From NCBI GenBank assembly GCA_021298815.1, contig JAJTHE010000066.1, forward strand, positions 1 to 33,237: a stretch of 33,237 bases of DNA. Direction: 5' to 3'. Each line of letters starts with the position of its first letter. Within the stretch, counting starts at the first letter, position 1. The notes beneath the pieces are model-generated. The model ran no database searches. It had not been told where the DNA came from and saw only the letters and a list, made by a program, of their open reading frames with translations. Made by a program: the position numbers and the translations under genes. The stretch is from Betaproteobacteria bacterium (GTDB lineage: Bacteria > Pseudomonadota > Gammaproteobacteria > Burkholderiales > CAIKXV01). Shown in pieces: positions 19,453 through 29,659 of this stretch.

Positions 19453-20456
19453 GGAAGGCGCAGCGCATCGCGTGCGCACTGGATGTCCGCGGGCAACGCC
19501 GACCGGAAGCGCATCGCTTCGCCGCTGTCCGGATGCGCAAAGGCCAGTTCGACTGCATGCAGCGCCTGCCGCCCGAGGGCGTCGGCTGCCGCGGCCAGCG
19601 CCGGGGCGAGGCGGCTGCTGCGCGGCCCGTAGACCGGGTCGCCGAGCAGGGGATGGCCGATCGACTCGAGGTGCACACGGATCTGGTGGGTGCGGCCGGT
19701 GGACAGCCGGCATTCCACCAGCGCCGCCCCGGCCAGCGGCTGCAGGACGCGGAACCGGGTCAGTGCCGGCCTGCCGCCGGCGACCACCGCCATGCGCACC
19801 CGGTTGACCGGATGCCGGCCGATCGGCTGGTCGATCTCGCCCGCTGGCGCCGGGTAGCCGAGCACGATGCCCTGGTAGATGCGCTCGACCTCGCGTGCCG
19901 CCAGCGCGCGTACCAGCGCCGTATGGGCGACCAGCGTCTTCGCCACCATCATCAGGCCGCTGGTGTCCTTGTCGAGCCGGTGCACGATGCCGGCGCGGGG
20001 CAGGGCCTCGATCGCCGGGTGATGGTGCAGCAGGGCGTTGAGGAGCGTGCCCTGCCAGTTGCCGCTGCCCGGGTGGACGACCAGCCCGGCCGGCTTCTCG
20101 AGCACGATCACCGACGCGTCCTCGTGCACGACCTGCAGGGCGATCGCCTCGGGCAGCGCGGCGGACTGCCGCGGGTCGGCGCCGGGGCTGACCTCGAGCA
20201 GTTCGCCGCCCCAGACCCGGTCGGCGCTGCGTACCACGCGCCCGTCGACCAGCACCCGGCCGCCGCGGATCCACTGCTGCAGCCGGCTGCGCGAGTGCTC
20301 GGGCATCAGCGCTGCCAGTGCCTGGTCGATGCGCTCGCCAGCGCCGGCCGCCGGCACGACCAGGCGCAGCGGCGCGGCCGGGGATGCTTCGGCGCCGGAA
20401 TGCGCCGCAGCGCCGTCTGGCGGCGGGAGGCTCGGGCTATACTGATGCGGAATCAA
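19449..20456 (-). CDS. rluD: 23S rRNA pseudouridine synthase RluD
   Basis: Makes pseudouridines in helix 69 of 23S rRNA (positions 1911, 1915 and 1917 in E. coli). An S4-like RNA-binding domain (RIDQALAALMPEHSRSRLQQW) precedes the catalytic domain. The active-site Asp is in GIVHRLDKDTSGLMMVAKT. Later blocks are CRLSTGRTHQIRVHLESIGHPLLGDPVYG. There is no ATG near the domain start. The frame stays open far upstream, but that part overlaps bamD on the other strand. I therefore choose the TTG at 20456, giving 335 residues, without a clear ribosome-binding site. A GTG in the sequence VVPAAGAGERID is another option. Divergent from bamD with 26 bases between, a common arrangement in proteobacteria. 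Confidence 0.93.
   Translation of the reverse strand: MIPHQYSPSLPPPDGAAAHSGAEASPAAPLRLVVPAAGAGERIDQALAALMPEHSRSRLQQWIRGGRVLVDGRVVRSADRVWGGELLEVSPGADPRQSAALPEAIALQVVHEDASVIVLEKPAGLVVHPGSGNWQGTLLNALLHHHPAIEALPRAGIVHRLDKDTSGLMMVAKTLVAHTALVRALAAREVERIYQGIVLGYPAPAGEIDQPIGRHPVNRVRMAVVAGGRPALTRFRVLQPLAGAALVECRLSTGRTHQIRVHLESIGHPLLGDPVYGPRSSRLAPALAAAADALGRQALHAVELAFAHPDSGEAMRFRSALPADIQCARDALRLP
20438..20443 (+). promoter_or_regulatory. Possible bamD -10 box
   Basis: TATACT stands 39 bases before the bamD ATG and would place the transcript start near 20450. No good -35 hexamer lies 16-18 bases upstream. The site is inside the first codons of the divergent rluD, which leaves almost no free space for control sites. 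Confidence 0.3.
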
Positions 20457-20482
20457 TTGCTTGCCATGGAACGGACCAACCG

Positions 20483-21415
20483 ATGAATGCCGCAGCTTCG
20501 AATCCCGACCGGCTGCATGCCGGGCTGAGAGGTGGAAACCCCGACGAAGGTGACAGCGACCGCCAGCGCGCCCGCCGCGTCGACGGGATCGCCGTCGGCG
20601 CAGGGCGATGGTCGAGTTTACTGGCACTGCGGCAGGCCGTGATCGCGGTCGCGGCGGTTTGCCTGATCGGTGGCTGCGCGTCGATCCGGAACTTCGACGA
20701 GACCCGTGGCTGGCCGGCGCCGAAGATCTACGCCGAGGCGCGCGACGAGATGAATTCGCGCAACTGGACGCGCGCGATCAAGCTCTACGAGACGCTCGAG
20801 GCGCGCTTTCCTTTCGGGCGCTACTCGCAGCAGGCCCTGCTGGAACTCGCGTACTCGCAATGGAAGGACGCCGAGCCGCTCCCGGCGATCGCCACGCTCG
20901 ACCGTTTCCTGAAGCTGTACCCGACGCATCCGAGCGCCGACTACGCCTGGTACCTGCGTGGACTCATCAACTTCAACAACGACCTCGGCCTGCTCGGCTC
21001 GCTGTCGCGCCAGGACGTCAGCGAGCGCGATCCACGCGCCGCGCGCGAGTCGTTCGACTCCTTCCGCGAACTGCTGACCCGCTTCCCGGAAAGCCGCTAT
21101 GCGCCCGATGCGGCGGCGCGGATGAAGTTCATCGTCAACATGCTGGCGTCGCACGAGGTGCACGTGGCGCGCTTCTACCTGCGCAAGGGCGCCTACGTGG
21201 CGGCGGCCAACCGTGCGCAGACCGCGCTCACCACCTACCCGCAGGCGCCGGCCAACGAAGAGGGCCTGCTGATCATGGTCAAGGCCTACGATGCGATGGG
21301 GCTGACCGACCTGCGCAACGACGCCGAGCGGGTAATGAAGGCGAACTTCCCGAAGAGCAAGTACTTCGGCGCCGACCCCCGAGGGGATGGCCGGCGCTGG
21401 TGGCATCTCTGGTAG
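20483..21415 (+). CDS. bamD: Outer-membrane assembly lipoprotein BamD (ComL)
   Basis: TPR lipoprotein of the BAM complex that folds beta-barrel proteins into the outer membrane. The ATG at 20483 gives 310 residues. A hydrophobic stretch ends in the lipobox LIGGC (AVIAVAAVCLIGGCASI), so the mature protein starts at that Cys. Five TPR-like repeats follow, including KLYETLEARFPFGRYSQQALLELAY, LDRFLKLYPTHPSADYAWYLRGL and FYLRKGAYVAAANRA, all BamD hallmarks. The region before the hydrophobic stretch is about 50 residues, far longer than a normal signal peptide n-region. The only in-frame alternative I found is a GTG within the hydrophobic stretch, which would be too late. Convergent with csoR, 14 bases apart. 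Confidence 0.95.
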   Translation: MNAAASNPDRLHAGLRGGNPDEGDSDRQRARRVDGIAVGAGRWSSLLALRQAVIAVAAVCLIGGCASIRNFDETRGWPAPKIYAEARDEMNSRNWTRAIKLYETLEARFPFGRYSQQALLELAYSQWKDAEPLPAIATLDRFLKLYPTHPSADYAWYLRGLINFNNDLGLLGSLSRQDVSERDPRAARESFDSFRELLTRFPESRYAPDAAARMKFIVNMLASHEVHVARFYLRKGAYVAAANRAQTALTTYPQAPANEEGLLIMVKAYDAMGLTDLRNDAERVMKANFPKSKYFGADPRGDGRRWWHLW

Positions 21416-21429
21416 CGGTCACGGTCCGC

Positions 21430-21822
21430 TCATCGCGCGAACCGGCGCAGCACCCGCATCAGTTCGTCGACCGCCGCGTGGCCGTTGCCGGCCTCGATGG
21501 CACCGGACACGCAATGGTGGACATGGTTCTCTGTGAGGCCCAGCGCGGTGGCGTCCAGCGCCGAGCGGATGGCGGCGAGCTGGGTCAGCACGTCGATGCA
21601 GTAGCGATCCGCCTCGATCATCTGCGCGACGCCGCGCACCTGCCCCTCGATCCGGTTCAGCCGCCGCAGCAGTTCCAGCTTGTCGGGGCGGGCGACCGTG
21701 CGCAGCGGGGCCGCCGGTGCGGGACGCGGCCGCTTCGCGGGGCGTGCGTCGGCACGCGCGGTCGCAGGCTGCCCGGCGCGTTTCGAGGCCCGGGTGCCCT
21801 CAGCGCGCTTCGAAGCCGGCAT
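21430..21822 (-). CDS. csoR: Copper-sensing transcriptional repressor, CsoR family
   Basis: All-helical metal-sensing repressor that leaves its operator when it binds Cu(I). The protein has 130 residues. The metal ligands fit the C-H-C pattern of CsoR exactly: Cys75 (DRYCIDVLTQ), His100 (TENHVHHCV) and Cys104, with spacings of 25 and 4 as in the C36-H61-C65 of Mycobacterium tuberculosis CsoR. The core begins at LLRRLNRIEGQVRGVAQMI. An N-terminal extension of about 45 residues, rich in Lys, Arg, Ala and Pro, precedes it. The ATG lies 23 bases inside copZ, so the three cop genes form one operon. Such a protein most likely represses the operon promoter at 24377-24405. Confidence 0.93.
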   Translation of the reverse strand: MPASKRAEGTRASKRAGQPATARADARPAKRPRPAPAAPLRTVARPDKLELLRRLNRIEGQVRGVAQMIEADRYCIDVLTQLAAIRSALDATALGLTENHVHHCVSGAIEAGNGHAAVDELMRVLRRFAR

Positions 21823-22006
21823 CGGCGATCACGCTGCGCAGGCGGTCGGCCGGCGCGATCGCCGGGTCGTGCTCGATGCTCGCCTGCGCCGGCGTGAGCG
21901 TCACCGTCGCCGACTTCACGCCCGGCGTGCCCTGCAGTGCGCGGGTGAGGCTGTTGACGCAGCCCTGGCAGGTCATGCCATCGACCGGGATGCGGGTGGT
22001 TTCCAT
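21800..22006 (-). CDS. copZ: Copper chaperone CopZ-like heavy-metal-associated protein
   Basis: Small cytoplasmic Cu(I) carrier of the HMA (ATX1-like) fold with 68 residues. The metal-binding loop is GMTCQGC, with Cys13 and Cys16. The rest (VNSLTRALQGTPGVKSATVTL, then IEHDP and IADAGFEAR) fits the beta-alpha-beta-beta-alpha-beta fold. It starts 3 bases after copA stops and its end overlaps csoR, so it is made with both. It probably hands copper to CopA and may also deliver it to CsoR. Confidence 0.93.
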   Translation of the reverse strand: METTRIPVDGMTCQGCVNSLTRALQGTPGVKSATVTLTPAQASIEHDPAIAPADRLRSVIADAGFEAR

Positions 22007-22009
22007 GGT

Positions 22010-24370
22010 TCAGGTTCCTTTCGGGGTGGGTGGAAAGGGAGCCGGTCGCCAGCGCCGCAGCAGCAGCGCATTGCCGACCACGCAGACCGAGCTCGCCGCC
22101 ATCGCCGCCCCGGCGATCACCGGGTCGAGCATGCCGGCGGCGGCGAGCGGGATGCCCAGCGCGTTGTAGCCGAACGCCAGGAACAGGTTCTGCCGGATCT
22201 TCGCCATCGTCGCCCGGGACAGGTCTATGGCATCGACCACCTGCGACAGGCGGCTGCCCATCAGGGTGATGTCGGCGGTGTGCAGCGCGATGCCCGAACC
22301 GCTGCCGATCGCGAAACTCACGTCGGCGGCGGCCAGCGCGGGCGCATCGTTGATGCCGTCCCCGACCATGCCCACCGAATGGCCGGCCGCCTTCAGGCGC
22401 ACGACCTCGGCGGCCTTGTCCGCGGGCGTGCAGCGTGCACGATACGAATGGATGCCGGCCTCGGCGGCGACCCGGGCGGTGACCGCCTGATGGTCGCCGG
22501 ACATCACCCGTACCTCGATCGCGGCGGCCTGCAGGCGTGCCACGGCGTCGACGGTGTCCGTGCGCAACGCATCGGCCAGGCCGACCAGGCCGAGTGCACG
22601 GCCGTCGTGGGCGACCGCGATCCACGTCAGGCGGTCGCCGTCCTGGCTGGCGCTGCGGCCGTCGGCCGCATGCACGGGCCGCGCGGGCATCGGAATGCCT
22701 TCGGCCTGCAGCCATTCCGCCGCGCCCAGCAGCGCGGGCCTGCCATCGACGGTGGCACGCACGCCGCGCCCGACCACTGCCTCGAAGTCCTCGGCGCGTG
22801 CTGCCGGCAGGCCGGCGTCGGCTGTACCGGCAGCGCTTGCACCCGCCGCACCCGCGTCACGGATCGCGTGCGCGAGCGGATGTTCCGAATCGGCTTCCAG
22901 TGCGGCGGCCACCGCCAGCACGCGCGCCTCGGTCGCACCGTCGAAGGCGACCACCTCGACCACGCGTGGCCGCCCGGTGGTCAGCGTGCCCGTCTTGTCC
23001 ACCACCAGCAGGTCGAGCCGGTGTGCGGCCTCCAGGGCGGACGCGTTGCGGATCAGGATGCCGGCGCGCGAGCCTTCGCCGATGCCGACGATCACCGCCG
23101 TCGGCGTGGCCAGCCCGAGCGCGCAGGGGCAGGCGATCACCAGCACGGCGATCGCCGGCACCAGTGCGTCGACCAGGCTCGCACCCGACAGCATCCAGCC
23201 GCCGAAGGTGAGGGCGGCCAGCACCAGCACCACCGGCACGAACACCCCGGCGATGCGGTCGGCCAGCCGCTGGATCGGCGCCTTCGACCCCTGTGCCTCG
23301 CTGACCAGCCGCACGATGCGCGCCAGCGCGGTGGTCGAGCCGACGCCGGTCGCACGCACCCGCAAGGCCCCGGTGCCGTTCACCGTGCCGGCGAACACCG
23401 GATCGGCGCCGGCCTTGGCTACCGGCAGGCTCTCGCCGGTGAGCATGCTTTCGTCGACGTTCGAGCGGCCGTCGACCACCTCGCCGTCGACCGGGAACGC
23501 TTCGCCGGGGCGGATCTGCAGGATGTCGCCCGGTCGGACCTGCGCCACGTCGACTTCCACCACCTCGACCCGGTCGGGCACGGTTGCCGCCGCGGGTGCC
23601 GCCGCAGGTGCCGCCGCGGCGCCGACGGCAGCGCGGCGCTCGATCCGCGCGGTCGGTGGCTGCAGCGCCACGAGGGCGCTGATCGCGGCCCCCGTCCGGC
23701 TGCGTGCGCGTGCCTCCAGCCACTTTCCGAACAGCACCAGGGTGATGATCGTCGCGCTCGATTCGAAGTACAGGTGGCCGCCCGGTTCGACGAACGTCAC
23801 CACGGCGCTGTAGCCCCAGGCGATGCTGGTGCCGAGTGCGACCAGCACGTCCATGTTGGCGCCGCCACCGCGCAGCGCGTTCCAGGCACTGCGGTAGAAC
23901 GGACGCCCGAACGCGAACTGCACGACGGTGGCGAGCACGAGTTGCACCGCGTCCGGCAGCATCCAGTCATGGCGCCCGGCGAACATGCCGGCCATCTGCG
24001 CCAGCAGCGGCGCGGTGAGCAGCGCGGACAGCAGCAATGCGCGCGTGGCGGCGCGGTGGCTCGCGTCGGCGGCGGCAGCAGCGGCGACGGACTCCGGCCC
24101 CTCTGCCGCGCCCGGCCCGGTGTCGACGACCCGGGCCGTGTAGCCGGCGCGCGCCACCGCGTCGGTGAGCGCCGCTTCATCGGTGCGCGCGGGATCGAAC
24201 CCGACATGCGCGCGCTCGGTGGCGAAGTTCACCGACGCGGTCACCTCGGGCAGGCGGCCGAGCACCTTCTCGATGCGGGCCGCGCAGGCGACGCATGTCA
24301 TGCCTTCTATGGCCAGGTCGAGCGACGCAGGGGAAGGGCGCCGGGCGCCCGGTGCGGGCAGCGTGTCCAT
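22010..24370 (-). CDS. copA: Cu(I)-exporting P1B-type ATPase CopA
   Basis: Pumps Cu(I) out of the cytoplasm. The protein has 786 residues. It has one N-terminal HMA domain with the metal site GMTCVAC (Cys26 and Cys29). The transmembrane metal site is CPC (Cys414-Pro-Cys416) in [15 protein letters not shown]. The phosphorylated Asp458 is in [11 protein letters not shown]. The nucleotide domain has [10 protein letters not shown] (the HP motif) and [15 protein letters not shown]. Only one HMA domain is present, with a short Ala-rich linker around [18 protein letters not shown]. Another Ala-rich insert with repeated APAAAPAAA lies before the actuator domain. It is the first gene of copA-copZ-csoR. 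The A of its ATG falls at or next to the predicted transcript start. Confidence 0.96.
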   Translation of the reverse strand: MDTLPAPGARRPSPASLDLAIEGMTCVACAARIEKVLGRLPEVTASVNFATERAHVGFDPARTDEAALTDAVARAGYTARVVDTGPGAAEGPESVAAAAAADASHRAATRALLLSALLTAPLLAQMAGMFAGRHDWMLPDAVQLVLATVVQFAFGRPFYRSAWNALRGGGANMDVLVALGTSIAWGYSAVVTFVEPGGHLYFESSATIITLVLFGKWLEARARSRTGAAISALVALQPPTARIERRAAVGAAAAPAAAPAAATVPDRVEVVEVDVAQVRPGDILQIRPGEAFPVDGEVVDGRSNVDESMLTGESLPVAKAGADPVFAGTVNGTGALRVRATGVGSTTALARIVRLVSEAQGSKAPIQRLADRIAGVFVPVVLVLAALTFGGWMLSGASLVDALVPAIAVLVIACPCALGLATPTAVIVGIGEGSRAGILIRNASALEAAHRLDLLVVDKTGTLTTGRPRVVEVVAFDGATEARVLAVAAALEADSEHPLAHAIRDAGAAGASAAGTADAGLPAARAEDFEAVVGRGVRATVDGRPALLGAAEWLQAEGIPMPARPVHAADGRSASQDGDRLTWIAVAHDGRALGLVGLADALRTDTVDAVARLQAAAIEVRVMSGDHQAVTARVAAEAGIHSYRARCTPADKAAEVVRLKAAGHSVGMVGDGINDAPALAAADVSFAIGSGSGIALHTADITLMGSRLSQVVDAIDLSRATMAKIRQNLFLAFGYNALGIPLAAAGMLDPVIAGAAMAASSVCVVGNALLLRRWRPAPFPPTPKGT

Positions 24371-24376
24371 GCAGCG

Positions 24377-24405
24377 ACCATACCCCCATGGGGTATGGCG
24401 GTCAA
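24377..24405 (-). promoter_or_regulatory. copA promoter with CsoR-type operator
   Basis: On the minus strand, a -35 box TTGACC (24400-24405) and a -10 box TATGGT (24377-24382) are separated by exactly 17 bases. A perfect inverted repeat, arms CCATACCCC and GGGGTATGG around a 3-base centre (24378-24398), fills the spacer and overlaps the -10. TACCCC/GGGGTA palindromes of this kind are known CsoR operators. CsoR bound here would block polymerase. The expected transcript start, 6-7 bases after the -10, is at about 24370, the first base of the copA ATG. The whole site lies in the 43-base gap between the acetoacetyl-CoA synthetase stop and copA. Confidence 0.8.
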
Positions 24406-24413
24406 GCGCAGGG

Positions 24414-26387
<1,974 letters not shown>

Positions 26388-26396
26388 GGCGTGAAG

Positions 26397-27461
26397 TCAG
26401 GCAAGGAAGTCGAGCACCGCCTCGGTGACCAGTTCGGTCGAGGCCTCGCCGCCGAGGTCGGGCGTGTGCAGGCGGCCCTGCTTCGTGGTCGCCTCGATCG
26501 CGCCCATCAGGCGCGCCGCGGCGTCCTTCTCGCCCAGGTGCTCCAGCATCATCACCGCCGACCAGAAGGTGCCGATCGGGTTGGCGATTCCCATGCCGGT
26601 GATGTCGAAGGCCGACCCGTGGATCGGCTCGAACATCGACGGGAACCGGCGTTCGGGGTTCAGGTTGGCCGTCGGGGCCACGCCCATCGAGCCGGACAGC
26701 GCGGCCGCCAGGTCGCTCAGCACGTCGGCATGCAGGTTGGTGGCGACGATGGTGTCCAGGCTGCCGGGCTTCACCACCATGCGCACGGTCATCGCATCGA
26801 CCAGCATCTTGTCCCAGGTGACGTCCGGGTACTTTCGGCTCACTTCCTCGGCGATCTCGTCCCAGAGCACCATGCCGTGGCGCTGGGCATTGGACTTGGT
26901 GACCACGGTTAGCAGCTTGCGCGGGCGCGAGCGGGCGAGCTCGAACGCGAAGCGGATCACCCGCTCGACGCCGGTGCGGGTGAACACCGACACCTCCATC
27001 GCGGTCTCTTCCGGCAGCCCGCGATGCACGCGGCCGCCGGCGCCCGAGTATTCGCCCTCGGAGTTCTCGCGCACGATCACCCAGTCGAGCTTCTGTGCCT
27101 CGGGACTGGACAGCGGGCTGGTGATGCCGGGCAGCACGCGCGCCGGGCGCACGTTCGCATACTGGTCGAACGGCTGGCAGATCGCCAGGCGCAGGCCCCA
27201 GAGCGTGATGTGGTCGGGGATGTCAGGGGCACCGACCGCGCCGAAGTAGATCGCGTCCAGGTCCTTCAACTGCGACAGGCCGTCGGCCGGCATCATCACG
27301 CCATGCCGCTTGTAGTAGTCGCTGCCCCAGTCGAAGGTGCGGAACGCGATCGAGAAATCGCCGCTCTTCTTCGCAAGGTGTTCCAGCACGCGCTGGCCGG
27401 CCGGGATGACCTCCTTGCCGATGCCGTCGCCGGGGATGGATGCAATCGTGTACGTACGCAT
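26397..27461 (-). CDS. Tartrate/D-malate dehydrogenase (TtuC/DmlA-type beta-decarboxylating dehydrogenase)
   Basis: NAD-dependent 2-hydroxyacid oxidative decarboxylase of the isopropylmalate/isocitrate dehydrogenase family, with 354 residues. IPGDGIGKEVIPAG is the N-terminal family motif. WGSDYYKRHGVMMPADGLSQL and DHITLWGLRLAICQPFDQYANVRP fit the tartrate dehydrogenase branch better than LeuB. REN at RENSEGEYSGAGGR, the catalytic Lys in TKSNAQRHGM and the metal-binding Asp residues in NLHADVLSDLAAALSGSMG are present. FEPIHGSAFDITG closes the cofactor site. Likely substrates are tartrate, D-malate or a related acid; sequence alone cannot choose. It starts 4 bases after the MmgE/PrpD gene stops. 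Confidence 0.85.
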   Translation of the reverse strand: MRTYTIASIPGDGIGKEVIPAGQRVLEHLAKKSGDFSIAFRTFDWGSDYYKRHGVMMPADGLSQLKDLDAIYFGAVGAPDIPDHITLWGLRLAICQPFDQYANVRPARVLPGITSPLSSPEAQKLDWVIVRENSEGEYSGAGGRVHRGLPEETAMEVSVFTRTGVERVIRFAFELARSRPRKLLTVVTKSNAQRHGMVLWDEIAEEVSRKYPDVTWDKMLVDAMTVRMVVKPGSLDTIVATNLHADVLSDLAAALSGSMGVAPTANLNPERRFPSMFEPIHGSAFDITGMGIANPIGTFWSAVMMLEHLGEKDAAARLMGAIEATTKQGRLHTPDLGGEASTELVTEAVLDFLA

Positions 27462-27465
27462 GGGG

Positions 27466-28857
27466 TCAGGCCTTCAGCAGGGGGCGCAGCGAGCGCACGT
27501 CGGCCAGCCTGTCGAGCGACCAGACCGTGTCGCACAGCCGGCGCGCGCGGCGCTTGCCGGTGATCGGGGCCAGCAGGTCGTAGCACTTGGCGTCGACCTC
27601 GGCCCGGCTCATCGGGTTCTCGGCCGTGCCGCGCACCGCCTTCGTGTGGTGGGTGAGTTTCGTGCCGTCCTTCAGGGTGATCGACACGATGCCCTGGCGG
27701 CTCGGCATCACGCGGGTAAGGGCCTCGTCCCCTGCCAGGCTCACCCGCTTGCGCAGGGCCAGCACCTTCGGGTCGCGCATGCGCGCGACGTCGTGGGTCG
27801 AGACGAACGTGACCGTGCGGTCGAGCAGCATCACCGCGGCGAGGTGCTGCATGCAGATGTCCGGCATGTCTCGGTTGTCGACGGTGTTCGCACCCTGCTT
27901 CGCGACGCGGATGTCCACGCGCTCGACGTCTTCGGCGCGCACGCCCTTGGTGGTGATCAGTGCGAGCAGCGAATCCAGCGGGGCCTGGATCGGCGAGCCG
28001 ACCGACCAGCGCTTGATGTTGGTGTTCATGATCTCGAAGGTGCTGCCCAGGCGCTTCACCAGCACCTGCGGTTCCGGCTTGCGGCCGTAGGCGACGAAGA
28101 AGTTGCGCTCGCCCGAGAACACGTCCTCGACGCCGGTCATGCCCGAGTCGACCATCAGTGCGGCATAGACGCCGTTGCGGGCCGGCATGCCGCCGAAGTC
28201 GAATGCCTTCTCGACATGGTCCGGGTCGCGCATCCAGCAGGACACGCCGGAAGCCTGCTGCGCGGTGTAGGACAGCAGGTGGCGCATCTGCCGCGGGTCG
28301 AAGCCGAGCAGCGCGCCGCCGGCCGCGGCGGCACCGAACATCGGGCCGAAGCTGTGCGTCGAGTGGCCGTCCTCGCGGAACTCGTAGGCGTTGAGCGACA
28401 TGGTGAGCCGCGACGACAGGTCGTAGCCGACGGCGATCGCGCGCAGCAGCGCGCGCCCGGATACCCGGTTGCGCTCGCCGATCGCCAGTGCCGCCGGCAC
28501 GATGCCGCAGCCCGGATGGGTGAGGGAGGGGGCATGCGAGTCGTCGGTCTCGTCGGCGTGCGCGAGCATGCCATTGGCCAGTGCCGCATTGATCGCCGAG
28601 GTGACGATCGGCGTGCCGATCACGCAGGCCTCGGGCTTGCCGCCGAGTGCTTCGACGAAGGCGATCGCCCGTTCCCCGGGCAGCAGCCGCGAGCCGGACA
28701 CCATCGCGGCGAGCGTGTCGAGCAGGTGGTGCTTGGTCTTCTCGACCACGGCCGGCGGCAGCGGCTTGCGTGGCGAGGCGGCCAGGTAGGCCGCCAGCGT
28801 GGTCATCATCGGCGAGATCGCCGGACCCTTCTTTCCCTTTGCAGTGCCGCCGCTCAT
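27466..28857 (-). CDS. MmgE/PrpD family protein
   Basis: Member of the MmgE/PrpD family, which includes 2-methylcitrate dehydratase, cis-aconitate decarboxylase and many enzymes of unknown substrate. The ATG at 28857 gives 463 residues. It overlaps the stop of the preceding SDR gene by four bases (ATGA), which decides this start over an ATG at 28866. Family features include KTKHHLLDTLAAMVSGS, GMLAHADETDDSHAPSLTHPGCGIVPAALAIGE and HSFGPMFGAAAAGGALLGFDP. The C-terminal domain (GSPIQAPLDSLLAL, DIRVAKQG) is complete. It is probably a dehydratase, isomerase or decarboxylase of a small carboxylic acid. Its neighbours suggest an acid-degradation pathway rather than the methylcitrate cycle, since no prpB or prpC is present. 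Confidence 0.88.
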   Translation of the reverse strand: MSGGTAKGKKGPAISPMMTTLAAYLAASPRKPLPPAVVEKTKHHLLDTLAAMVSGSRLLPGERAIAFVEALGGKPEACVIGTPIVTSAINAALANGMLAHADETDDSHAPSLTHPGCGIVPAALAIGERNRVSGRALLRAIAVGYDLSSRLTMSLNAYEFREDGHSTHSFGPMFGAAAAGGALLGFDPRQMRHLLSYTAQQASGVSCWMRDPDHVEKAFDFGGMPARNGVYAALMVDSGMTGVEDVFSGERNFFVAYGRKPEPQVLVKRLGSTFEIMNTNIKRWSVGSPIQAPLDSLLALITTKGVRAEDVERVDIRVAKQGANTVDNRDMPDICMQHLAAVMLLDRTVTFVSTHDVARMRDPKVLALRKRVSLAGDEALTRVMPSRQGIVSITLKDGTKLTHHTKAVRGTAENPMSRAEVDAKCYDLLAPITGKRRARRLCDTVWSLDRLADVRSLRPLLKA

Positions 28858-29627
28858 GGCAACCATCCCCCGCCGTTGATGTGTATGGTCTGTCCGGTCA
28901 GGTAGCGCGCATCGGGGCCGCACAGCATGCGCACCATCGCCGCGATCTCTTCCGGTTCGCCGCGCCGCCCCAGCGGCGGCAGGCTGGTGCGGTGGGCCGG
29001 CCGTGGCGGTGCGCCGGGCAGGCCGCGCACCGTGTCGATCGTGCCCGGCACCACGTTGTTCACCGTGATGTCCATCGGCGCGAGGTCGAGCGCAAGGCCC
29101 TTGGTGAATCCGGCCAGGCCGGCCTTGGCCGCGACCACGTGGGCACGGCTGGCTGCACCCTTGTGCCCGGTCTGGCCGCCGATCATCACCACCGCACCGC
29201 CCGCCCTGGACAGGTACGGCAGGCAGGCCTGGGTCACCAGGAATGCACCATCCAGGATGATCGCGATCACCCGCTGCCATTCGGCATGGGTGATCTTTGC
29301 AAACGGCGTCTCGGCGCGGATCGCCGCGTTGTTGACCAGGATGTCGATGCGGCCGAACCGTTGCACGGTCGCCTCGACCAGCCGCGCGACCGCGGCAGGG
29401 TCGGTGACGTCGGCGACATGCACGTGGGCCGTGCCGCCGGCCGCCTCGATCATCGCGCGCGTCTCGTCGGCCTCGGCCTTCGACGTGTTCGCATTGATCA
29501 TCACCGATGCGCCGCCACGGGCCAGCGAGCGGCAGATCGCGCGCCCGATGTTGCGTGCGCCGCCGGTTACGAGCGCTACTTTGCCTTCGAGCTCGCGCCC
29601 GGGCGTCATGCCGATCGTGCTGGACAC
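28854..29627 (-). CDS. Short-chain dehydrogenase/reductase-like protein with altered catalytic site
   Basis: SDR-family protein of 257 residues. A GTG start at 29627 has GGGGGAG about six bases upstream. The cofactor motif is TGGARNIG, and VADVTDP and ILVNNAAI are also normal. The catalytic region is unusual. Aligned on the active-site Lys of AHVVAAKAG, Val stands where YxxxK has its Tyr (with His just before it). Gly (MIGGQTG) stands where the catalytic Ser should be. Substrate binding may therefore be kept while ordinary dehydrogenase chemistry is lost or done differently. It is the first gene of the run SDR, MmgE/PrpD, TtuC-like, AacS. Substrate unknown. The protein ends LTGQTIHINGGGWLP, typical of the family. 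Confidence 0.87.
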   Translation of the reverse strand: MSSTIGMTPGRELEGKVALVTGGARNIGRAICRSLARGGASVMINANTSKAEADETRAMIEAAGGTAHVHVADVTDPAAVARLVEATVQRFGRIDILVNNAAIRAETPFAKITHAEWQRVIAIILDGAFLVTQACLPYLSRAGGAVVMIGGQTGHKGAASRAHVVAAKAGLAGFTKGLALDLAPMDITVNNVVPGTIDTVRGLPGAPPRPAHRTSLPPLGRRGEPEEIAAMVRMLCGPDARYLTGQTIHINGGGWLP

Positions 29628-29644
29628 CAGTTCTCCCCCTGCGT

Positions 29645-29659
29645 TTCGGCGTTGCCGAA
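29645..29659. promoter_or_regulatory. Inverted repeat before the SDR gene
   Basis: TTCGGC-GTT-GCCGAA, a perfect 6-bp inverted repeat with a 3-base centre, lies 18-32 bases before the SDR GTG start. It falls between the ribosome-binding site and a weak -10-like TAGCAT. It could be an operator for the catabolic operon or a small hairpin in its leader. No regulator gene lies beside it, so this is only a candidate. Confidence 0.3.

Noticed and set aside
24377..24405. CueR/MerR-type copper promoter for copA
   Set aside because: MerR-type promoters have 19-20 base spacers; this one has 17, the palindrome is of CsoR type, and csoR is in the operon.
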